From Acidobacteriota bacterium (GTDB taxonomy: Bacteria; Acidobacteriota; Terriglobia; Terriglobales; Acidobacteriaceae): a stretch of DNA of 9,829 nucleotides. The stretch covers positions 1 to 9,829 of the forward strand of contig QIAI01000229.1 of the NCBI GenBank assembly GCA_003224995.1, written 5' to 3'. Below the pieces are notes generated by a model, which had not been told where the DNA came from, made no database searches, and saw only the letters and a list, made by a program, of their open reading frames with translations. Shown here piece after piece: positions 1-4,981 of this stretch. A program made the translations under genes and the position numbers. Position 1 is the stretch's first letter, and every line of letters starts with the position of its first letter.

Positions 1-4
1 AGTT

Positions 5-1093
5 CTAGACCGGCAGAATGGTTTCTTCTTCGGTTGTGTCGGGGCGGTGGGTAGTACGCTGGTTGCGTAGTTCCTTGAGGAAGAGTTCCGCCGGGAGGGA
101 TGCTTTTTGCTGGAACAGGTCCAGTAAAGGATCTTCGAGGTCGCTCGGCTGCCGGTTGCTCTTGGGGGCTTCGGTGGAAGAAGAGTCCAGACCTTCCGGT
201 TCGACCAGCAGTTCGGGAAGCAAGTCCCCGGCATCCATCAGAGTTTTGATAAAGCGTTCCACGTGATCGCGCTGTTCGGTGGTGGTCTGGGTAAACTCGA
301 CCCCCATGCCGATTTCCGGATGCATGACCCGAATCACGCCTTCTACCCGCAATTCGTGTTTCCCCGCCCGCATAGAAAGCACAATACGGGTACGCGCCGG
401 GAAAGGGGAAGCGATTTCCAGATAGCACCCGCCCAGGCTCAAGTCGCTAAGTTTGCAACGAACCGGGGGATCGTCTTTCTCGCTTTCGGGAGAATTCTGG
501 TTGAGCCACAAGCGCAACTCATGCGAGAGGTCCATTGGCAAGCTGGCAAAGCGGACGCCAATCTGTCCGCCGGGATTCTGCCATGCTATCTGGCCTCCTA
601 CCTCAATCAGTTTCTCGGAGACGGGTAAGGTAAAACTCAACAGCCAAGGGCCGGGATCCTTTTGCTGCTTCGGAAATTGGACGGCGAGTCCGCCCTCGCT
701 CAAGTCAGTGTTGGTGGTGGTCTGTCGGAATCCGGTGGCGGGATTGCTCAAGGTGACCGGGACCTGAATTGCTATTTGTCTATGCGGCTTGTGCAGGACA
801 AAGTGCGCCCCCATGTCGAAGGCGGTACGAAGTCCGCAATGGCCATCCATGATGGCGACTGCGATCGCTCGTTTATTACAGGGTGCCGAGCGAGCGCTCT
901 TCAACACCGAACTCGCGATCTTCAGGTCGGTGCAGTCAATGATGACCGCTTCGAATCTTTGCCGGGTCAGCTTGCGGATGGCTCCGTCGGGATCGGTGCA
1001 GTGCTCAATACCGATGTCCAGATCGCTGAGGACGCGCCGCAGCACGCGTACGATCTTCTCGTCGGAACACAGCAGCAATGCCTTCAGACTCAT
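5..1093 (-). CDS. Degenerate receiver plus tandem PilZ-like domain protein
   Basis: The 362-aa product has a response-regulator-like N-terminus (about residues 1-103). Asp11, the phosphoacceptor-position Asp53 and Lys102 (HKP) are present, but the usual switch Thr/Ser is Ala80 and the domain is short. Two PilZ-like beta-barrel segments follow, about 104-197 and 205-285. Each has the D-x-S-x-x-G signature (D130-S132-G135 and D217-S219-G222) and ends in a GVRF/GVEF-type strand. PilZ domains commonly bind cyclic-di-GMP, but the N-terminal RxxxR half of the site is not recognisable in either copy, so binding is doubtful. The last 75 residues are acidic and probably disordered. There is no signal peptide, so it is cytoplasmic. 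The start is ATG at 1093, with only a weak ribosome site. It lies 39 nt downstream of a small coiled-coil gene and is probably cotranscribed with it. The precise role is unknown. Confidence 0.85.
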   Translation of the reverse strand: MSLKALLLCSDEKIVRVLRRVLSDLDIGIEHCTDPDGAIRKLTRQRFEAVIIDCTDLKIASSVLKSARSAPCNKRAIAVAIMDGHCGLRTAFDMGAHFVLHKPHRQIAIQVPVTLSNPATGFRQTTTNTDLSEGGLAVQFPKQQKDPGPWLLSFTLPVSEKLIEVGGQIAWQNPGGQIGVRFASLPMDLSHELRLWLNQNSPESEKDDPPVRCKLSDLSLGGCYLEIASPFPARTRIVLSMRAGKHELRVEGVIRVMHPEIGMGVEFTQTTTEQRDHVERFIKTLMDAGDLLPELLVEPEGLDSSSTEAPKSNRQPSDLEDPLLDLFQQKASLPAELFLKELRNQRTTHRPDTTEEETILPV

Positions 1094-1132
1094 AGGATGC
1101 TTCTAAAACTTTGAAATGGTCACACTTGGACG

Positions 1133-1291
1133 TCAGCCCTGGTGTGCCCCTTTTTCTTCTTCGTCCTCCGTATTCAGGAGGTGGGCCACGTTGCGCAGTT
1201 GTTCGGCCGCGGTCTGGAGCGCTTCAATCTGTTTACCCAATTGAGTTTGTTCGGCTTGCTTCTTACGAAGCACCTCGTAGATATCCTTCAC
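1133..1291 (-). CDS. Small coiled-coil protein (52 aa, GTG start)
   Basis: This short reading frame starts at GTG (1291) and ends at TGA (1133). The product begins VKDIYEVLRKKQ and is charged and helical. Hydrophobic residues fall in a heptad pattern at 18, 22, 25, 29, 32, 36 and 39 (L, I, L, A, L, A, L), so a parallel coiled coil is likely. The C-terminus is acidic (TEDEEEK). A perfect AGGAGG lies 7 nt before the GTG, which is the strongest ribosome site in the window and the main reason to call the gene real. It sits just upstream of the receiver/PilZ gene in the same direction, so it may oligomerise or dock that protein. That partnership is inference. I recall similar 'MKDIYEVLRKKE...' peptides in Acidobacteriota but cannot confirm this here. 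Confidence 0.75.
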   Translation of the reverse strand: MKDIYEVLRKKQAEQTQLGKQIEALQTAAEQLRNVAHLLNTEDEEEKGAHQG

Positions 1292-1298
1292 GAAACTG

Positions 1299-1304
1299 CC
1301 TCCT
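1299..1304 (-). promoter_or_regulatory. Perfect Shine-Dalgarno site AGGAGG
   Basis: The minus-strand AGGAGG is followed by seven bases (CAGTTTC) and then GTG. Most genes in this window have weak or absent ribosome sites, so this one decides both the start and the reality of the 52-aa gene. Confidence 0.8.
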
Positions 1305-1310
1305 GAGGGC

Positions 1311-1339
1311 ACTGTAAGGTTCGATAACTACATCGTCAA
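1311..1339 (-). promoter_or_regulatory. Possible sigma70 promoter for the coiled-coil/PilZ genes
   Basis: On the minus strand TTGACG (1339-1334) and TACAGT (1316-1311) are separated by 17 nt. The -35 box matches 5/6 and the -10 box 4/6. Transcription would begin near 1304, right at the ribosome site, giving a leader of only about 13 nt. That short leader is the main reason for doubt. Confidence 0.35.
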
Positions 1340-1652
1340 TGAAGGGTCGAGGCTGTGGGTTACGGGCGTAACTTTCAGAGCTTGTGATTTTCTGCAACGG
1401 CTACGCAATCTACCAAAAATCACAGATATGAGGAGTTCCTTCCTTAATACATAGAATTTCTTGTAAGCTGTTATTTTACTGGCCTATATTCTTGTGTCTC
1501 CAATATCCCATAGGTTGCTGTCAACCAGATCTTAATCTTTTGCTGGCATATCGAATTTTGGTTTGCATCTTACCTAACAACCAATGAATCTAATAGTTAG
1601 GGAAGGATCTTGAGCAGTTGAATTTATCCCAAGTAAAAGAGGCGTAATTTTC
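1340..1652. other. AT-rich intergenic gap without a gene
   Basis: No convincing reading frame was found on either strand. The stretch is visibly more AT-rich than the genes around it. It holds several inverted repeats: TGTGATTTT (1383-1391) with AAAATCACA (1416-1424), GGTTG-CTGT-CAACC (1513-1526), and CCTAAC (1573-1578) with GTTAGG (1596-1601). It separates divergent genes, so it should carry promoter elements for both. I could not place a good promoter for the plus-strand gene at 1653. An untranslated RNA here is possible but unsupported. Confidence 0.6.
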
Positions 1653-1880
1653 ATGGCAAAGCGACGCGGAAACCCAAACTGGGGGAAGCCGGAACCCATT
1701 GGGCCGATCACCCCCACGATCACCGAGTTCGAGCAAGTGGTGCGCGAATACAAGCTCTCCCCCGACCAGTACTTGCGGTCGACGCGTTTGCGGGAATGGG
1801 CACGCCGGAACAAGAATTCCAAGTACATTCCGGAGCCTTTGCTGGAAGCCTGGGGCTTCGAGATCGAGTCCACCCTCTAA
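1653..1880 (+). CDS. Conserved hypothetical protein, 75 aa
   Basis: The product is small, basic at its N-terminus (MAKRRGNPNWGKP), and rich in Arg, Glu and Pro. It has two predicted helices, around 23-34 (TEFEQVVREYKL) and 36-53 (SPDQYLRSTRLREWARRNK), and a C-terminal EPLLEAWGFEIES segment. There is no membrane segment, signal peptide, cysteine motif or recognised domain. The basic surface could suit nucleic-acid binding, but that is a guess. I recall near-identical small proteins in Acidobacteriota. The ATG start is supported by AGAGG about 10 nt upstream and by the strong terminator 22 nt after the stop. The gene is therefore a monocistronic unit, isolated from the ribBA unit downstream. 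Function unknown. Confidence 0.8.
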   Translation: MAKRRGNPNWGKPEPIGPITPTITEFEQVVREYKLSPDQYLRSTRLREWARRNKNSKYIPEPLLEAWGFEIESTL

Positions 1881-1902
1881 TAGAATTTGCAGATCGAAAG
1901 TC

Positions 1903-1930
1903 GGGCCGCCGCAAGGCGGCCCTTTCTATT
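1903..1930 (+). terminator. Intrinsic terminator after the 75-aa gene
   Basis: A perfect 8-bp stem GGGCCGCC / GGCGGCCC (1903-1910 and 1915-1922) closes a GCAA (GNRA-type) loop and runs straight into TTTCTATT. This is a textbook Rho-independent terminator for plus-strand transcription. Confidence 0.92.
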
Positions 1931-2041
1931 GCTGGTGAAATAACGCTATGCTGATGGGGCGGACGCAGTGTCCGCTCTCGGGTCAAACTTTCACCCCACG
2001 AAATTGCGGCTGCTCTGGTCGCCATCAGCTTTGCGGCGGGG

Positions 2042-2572
2042 TTGAATGTCTACGCTACTGTCGCCACGCTGGGTTTACTGGCGCACGCAGGCGTCCTGCC
2101 TTTGCCAGCTGGTCTCCAAGTGGTCACCAACTGGTGGGTGATCGGGGCGAGCGTGGCATTGTTTCTGGTGGAATTTTTCGCGGATAAAGTGCCGGCTTTC
2201 GATCTGCTCTGGAACGCCTTACACACCTTTGTTCGCGTGCCGGTGGCTGCACTGCTTGCCTATGGCGCGACTTCACAGCTTTCTCCAGAAAAGCAGCTGC
2301 TGGCGACGCTGCTGGGCGGGGCGATCGCACTCGCCGCCCATGGCGGAAAGACCGCGGTGCGCGCGGCGGTCACGCCCTCGCCGGAACCCTTGTCTAATAT
2401 TGGCCTCAGTCTGGGCGAAGACGCTCTGGCTATTTTCTTGACCTGGTTTGCGACACGGCACCCGTATGTAGCGGCCGGGCTGGCCGTCTGCTTCCTCGCC
2501 ATCATCGTCATTTTGGTGCGGCTGGGCAGGCTGACCGCGCCCTCGCGGCTTGTTAGAATCGGATTGATATGA
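2042..2572 (+). CDS. DUF4126 family membrane protein (5' end uncertain)
   Basis: This is an integral membrane protein with hydrophobic segments around residues 1-16, 31-46, 64-78, 86-100 and 142-160. The conserved stretch ADKVPAFDLLWNALHTFVRVP (about 47-67) matches the DUF4126 family as I know it; no biochemical function is established. The first available start is TTG at 2042, but that would remove an evidently homologous helix. The same frame reads SPHEIAAALVAISFAAG immediately upstream (1991-2041) and stays open back to a stop at 1952. No ATG, GTG or TTG occurs in that stretch. The real start is therefore either non-canonical or hidden by a one-base frameshift near 1954-1960. The stop overlaps the ribBA start as ATGA, so translation of the two is probably coupled. 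Confidence 0.85.
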   Translation: MNVYATVATLGLLAHAGVLPLPAGLQVVTNWWVIGASVALFLVEFFADKVPAFDLLWNALHTFVRVPVAALLAYGATSQLSPEKQLLATLLGGAIALAAHGGKTAVRAAVTPSPEPLSNIGLSLGEDALAIFLTWFATRHPYVAAGLAVCFLAIIVILVRLGRLTAPSRLVRIGLI

Positions 2573-3732
2573 GCCCTCAATCCCCGTTCACCGATGTTCC
2601 TACCGCGATTGAAGAGATTCGCGCTGGCCGCATGATCGTGGTGGTCGACGACGAAGATCGCGAAAACGAAGGCGATTTAACGCTGGCCGCCGAGAAGGTC
2701 ACTCCCGAGGCGATCAATTTCATGGCGAAATATGGTCGCGGGTTGGTGTGCCTGGCCATGACGGAGGAACGGCTTGAGCATCTGCGCATCGGTCCGATGA
2801 CTGCGGAGAATACGTCGAACTACGGGACAGCGTTTTGTGAGGCCATTGACGCGCGCGATGGTGTAAGCACCGGGATTTCCGCCTACGACCGGGCGCGCAC
2901 GATTCAGGTCGCGATCGACCCTGCCACTCGTCCTGCCGATCTGGCGCGGCCCGGGCACGTCTTCCCTTTACGCGCGCGCAAGGGTGGAGTGTTGGTGCGG
3001 GCGGGACAGACCGAAGCTTCGGTGGATCTGGCCCGGCTTGCCGGCTTGATACCCTCCGGCATTATTTGCGAGATCATGCGCGACGACGGGACCATGGCGC
3101 GGGTGCCGGATCTCATCGACTTCTGCAAGACGCACGATATGAAGATGCTGACGGTGGCGGAGGTCATCCGCTATCGCATGGCGCATGAGCGCTATGTGCA
3201 TCGGGTGGGAGAGGCGCTGGTCAGCACACGGCAGGGAGAGTTCCGCCTGATTGCCTACGAAAGCGAAGTAGAGGGCGGAGAATCGCATGTCGCATTGATT
3301 CGCGGAGACATCGAAAATGATGAGGAACCCGTACTGGTGCGCATGCACTCGCACTGTGTGATGGGCGACGTCTTCGGCTCGACGGCTTGCGATTGCCGAG
3401 CCACGATTGAGGGCTCTATGCGGGCAATTGCGGAAGCCGGCCGCGGCGCCATCATCTACCTGCACCAGACTTCGAAGGGCTTTTCGGCGGACAAAATTGG
3501 GGACCGTACCATCTTGAGCTTTCATCGCGACCGAGCCTTACCAACCCTGCCCGAGAGCGAACGCAAGACGCAGCGCGAAATCGGCATTGGAGCGCAGATT
3601 TTGTCCGATTTGAATTTGCGGCGGATCCGGTTGTTAACCAATCATCCCAGACGCGTGGCCGCACTGGAAGGTTTTGACATCGAAATTGTGGAGCAGGTGC
3701 CGGTTCGATTGGAGAGGGTGAAGCTGGTTTAG
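2569..3732 (+). CDS. ribBA: RibBA-type DHBP synthase / GTP cyclohydrolase II, divergent
   Basis: The 387-aa fusion has the usual RibBA length. Residues 1-205 are the 3,4-dihydroxy-2-butanone 4-phosphate synthase domain, which makes the four-carbon riboflavin precursor from ribulose 5-phosphate. It carries VVDDEDRENEGDL (25-37, metal-ligand Glu32) and GHVFPLRARKGG (129-140). The consensus G-H-T-E-A motif, whose His is a metal ligand (His153 in E. coli RibB), reads GQTEA here, with Gln147. Residues 210-387 are the GTP cyclohydrolase II domain. Zinc cysteines C263, C274 and C276 and LLTNHPRRVA (355-364) are kept. The signature RQEGRGIGL loop reads HQTSKGFSAD (299-308), the usual tyrosine is lost, and the D-x-R pair is T334-Q-R336. 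The fold assignment is firm; full catalytic competence in either half is not. The first codon overlaps the DUF4126 stop. Confidence 0.9.
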   Translation: MSPQSPFTDVPTAIEEIRAGRMIVVVDDEDRENEGDLTLAAEKVTPEAINFMAKYGRGLVCLAMTEERLEHLRIGPMTAENTSNYGTAFCEAIDARDGVSTGISAYDRARTIQVAIDPATRPADLARPGHVFPLRARKGGVLVRAGQTEASVDLARLAGLIPSGIICEIMRDDGTMARVPDLIDFCKTHDMKMLTVAEVIRYRMAHERYVHRVGEALVSTRQGEFRLIAYESEVEGGESHVALIRGDIENDEEPVLVRMHSHCVMGDVFGSTACDCRATIEGSMRAIAEAGRGAIIYLHQTSKGFSADKIGDRTILSFHRDRALPTLPESERKTQREIGIGAQILSDLNLRRIRLLTNHPRRVAALEGFDIEIVEQVPVRLERVKLV

Positions 3733-3760
3733 CGCGGACGGCTGGGCGAAGAAGAAAGGC

Positions 3761-3795
3761 AAAAGCAGGTCCTTCGCTGCGCTCAGGATGACAAA
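3761..3795 (+). repeat. Dispersed 35-bp repeat, copy 1
   Basis: This 35-bp element, ending in GCGCTCAGGATGACAAA, matches the copy at 4876-4910 at 33 of 35 positions in the same orientation. The differences are A/G at position 7 and G/T at position 19. It lies just after ribBA. I recall this sequence as an abundant intergenic repeat in Acidobacteriota genomes; the recurrence within the window is directly visible. Confidence 0.85.
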
Positions 3796-3910
3796 GTTCA
3801 AGGGATGACGAACTTCACAGGACGACAAACTTCACGGGATTACAAACTTCACAGGATTACAAACTTCACAGGACCGAACTTAGCAGGCGACGAACTTCAC
3901 AGGATGACCG
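3785..3910 (+). repeat. 17-bp imperfect tandem array
   Basis: About seven and a half units of consensus (A/G)GGATTACAAACTTCAC run at 3785-3801, 3802-3818, 3819-3835, 3836-3852, 3853-3869, 3870-3884 (15 nt), 3885-3900 (16 nt) and a partial unit to 3910. The first unit is the AGGATGACAAA end of the dispersed repeat, so the array looks like an expansion of that end. It fills most of the gap between the convergent ribBA and zinc-ribbon genes. I see no good intrinsic terminator in that gap; an imperfect hairpin lies at 3933-3955 without a U-tract. Confidence 0.85.
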
Positions 3911-3983
3911 CTGAATAATGCAGGGGGCTATGACGAGCCTCGGCTTGGGACTCGTTAGAGGAATCAGAGCTGCTTCTTGAGAA

Positions 3984-4247
3984 TCAGATCGGCTTGCGCG
4001 GCACGATCTCGTTATCGTGAATGAAGAATTGCGCCGAGCACTGGTCCGAACCACAAATCACCGCCAGCAGTCCTGCCACCTGCTTGCGCGTGACCAAGCC
4101 CAGAGTTCCGCAGGATGGGCAGGACAGCACGGCCCAGTAAGGATCTTCCTTTTCCCCTACCTCACCCGCGTTCTCCAGAACAAACAGGGTACCGGGCACC
4201 ATCTGTTCCGGAATCCACTCACTTAAGAAATCCAGTTCGGCATTCAT
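3984..4247 (-). CDS. Small zinc-ribbon-like hypothetical protein, 87 aa
   Basis: The product has an acidic N-terminal half with a short beta-rich stretch (PGTLFVLENAGE), then CPSC at 43-46 and a second cysteine pair C65-x4-C70. Four cysteines in this layout suggest a one-zinc ribbon-type fold, although the second pair is not a strict CxxC. There is no signal peptide or membrane segment. GGAGGA lies 3 nt before the ATG. The gene follows the MerR-family gene by 24 nt on the same strand, so the two are probably one transcript and the small protein may work with, or be controlled by, that regulator (inference). No specific family is recognised. Confidence 0.75.
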   Translation of the reverse strand: MNAELDFLSEWIPEQMVPGTLFVLENAGEVGEKEDPYWAVLSCPSCGTLGLVTRKQVAGLLAVICGSDQCSAQFFIHDNEIVPRKPI

Positions 4248-4271
4248 GCTTCCTCCCCGTATTGCGATCCG

Positions 4272-4745
4272 CTAGGAAGCGTGTTTTCTGCGGCCGGCGG
4301 ACGCATGGCCCGCAGGCTTGCTGCGCTTTTTAGCGCCTTGAATGCTGGCGCGCACCTGGCGAACGGTGTCGCTTAGACAAATGGCCAGCATGGGTTGGCG
4401 AGCATTCTTGAGGATGTCAACAATCTGCTGCGCTGAAGTTTCCAAGTACAGGGTTCGGCCGTCGGTGAGCAGGTGATAGTCGGTCCCGCCGCTGACGGTC
4501 TCGGCCAGGCGCTTGCCGAACTCGTGCTGCAGGAAGCGAATGACTTTTCGCACCCGCTGGAGGGAGAATCCGCGTTCCCGTAATTCGCAGATCACGGCGA
4601 CCTCGGAAAGGTCCTCCATGGAGTAAAGCCGCCGCCGGCCTTGGCGCGCGGGCACCACGATGCCGCGCTCGTCCCACCACTGCAACTGGCGAGCGGTAAT
4701 GCCGGTCAGGAGCACGACCTCGCGGGATGTGAATTCTGACTTCAA
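4272..4745 (-). CDS. MerR-family transcriptional regulator
   Basis: The N-terminal winged-helix domain (about residues 5-73) has the MerR layout: FTSREVVLLTGITARQLQWW, then DERGIV, a basic wing RQGRRRLYS, and SLQRVRKVIRFLQ leading to the dimerisation helix. The region from 80 to 135 is conserved-looking but has no Cys-rich metal site (only C53 and C123), and the last 20 residues are strongly basic. The ligand cannot be predicted. I chose TTG at 4745 because GGAAAG lies 6 nt upstream and the product then starts just before the HTH. TTG at 4769 is an alternative, giving 165 aa, but it has no ribosome site. A consensus promoter and a perfect palindrome lie immediately upstream, so autoregulation is likely. 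It is followed by the small zinc-ribbon gene. Confidence 0.85.
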   Translation of the reverse strand: MKSEFTSREVVLLTGITARQLQWWDERGIVVPARQGRRRLYSMEDLSEVAVICELRERGFSLQRVRKVIRFLQHEFGKRLAETVSGGTDYHLLTDGRTLYLETSAQQIVDILKNARQPMLAICLSDTVRQVRASIQGAKKRSKPAGHASAGRRKHAS

Positions 4746-4777
4746 AGTCTGCTTTCCAGTCCGAAACAAACAATATT

Positions 4778-4798
4778 TAAAATGTTTGAAACATTTTA
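4778..4798. promoter_or_regulatory. Perfect 21-bp palindrome, likely operator
   Basis: The arms TAAAATGTTT and AAACATTTTA are perfectly complementary around a single central base. The site covers the -10 box and the expected transcription start of the MerR-family gene, a position typical of a repressor site. The most economical reading is autoregulation by the adjacent regulator. Confidence 0.7.
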
Positions 4799-4820
4799 GG
4801 ACTAGTTTGGTTCATGTCAA
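4793..4820 (-). promoter_or_regulatory. Strong sigma70-type promoter of the MerR-family gene
   Basis: On the minus strand a perfect TTGACA (4820-4815) and TAAAAT (4798-4793, 5/6) are separated by 16 nt. Transcription should start near 4786, about 40 nt before the preferred TTG codon at 4745. The -10 box forms one end of the 21-bp palindrome. The spacer is 16 nt, not the 19-20 nt of classical MerR-activated promoters. Confidence 0.7.
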
Positions 4821-4875
4821 GGAAGAGTCTTGCACAGGGAGTGATCAGAAATATACGGGATCGATTGCTGGAGCG

Positions 4876-4910
4876 AAAAGCGGGTCCTTCGCTTCGCTCA
4901 GGATGACAAA
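4876..4910 (+). repeat. Dispersed 35-bp repeat, copy 2
   Basis: This copy is 33/35 identical to 3761-3795 and in the same orientation. Together the two copies bracket the MerR/zinc-ribbon pair as direct repeats about 1.1 kb apart. This copy is not followed by the 17-bp array. Confidence 0.85.
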
Positions 4911-4916
4911 TTTTGA

Positions 4917-4972
4917 GACGGGCGGGGACGCAAGCGAAAAGCACGACGGCCGACGGGCGGGGACGCCCGTCG
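4917..4972 (+). repeat. GC-rich direct repeat with hairpin
   Basis: The 15-mer GACGGGCGGGGACGC occurs at 4917-4931 and again at 4952-4966. The second copy forms a perfect 9-bp hairpin, CGACGGGCG (4951-4959) with CGCCCGTCG (4964-4972), around a GGGA loop. It lies just beyond the 3' end of the M48 protease gene. There is no U-tract on either strand, so I treat it as a REP-like intergenic element and not as a terminator. Confidence 0.7.
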
Positions 4973-4981
4973 CTCCACAGG

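Noticed and set aside
1383..1424. Single CRP-type binding site
   Set aside because: TGTGA and TCACA half-sites are present but the spacing is far larger than the usual 6 nt.
1931..2041. FMN riboswitch ahead of the ribBA unit
   Set aside because: I looked for the conserved RFN segments and found none; only a 6-bp GCGGAC/GTCCGC hairpin is present.
2968..3525. 185-aa open frame on the minus strand
   Set aside because: It is antisense to ribBA and has no domain or ribosome site.
3785..3910. CRISPR-like array
   Set aside because: Units of 17 bp follow each other with no unique spacers and no cas genes are near; it is a plain tandem repeat.
4951..4972. Terminator for the M48 gene
   Set aside because: The hairpin is perfect but has no U-tract on either strand, and it belongs to a directly repeated GC-rich element.
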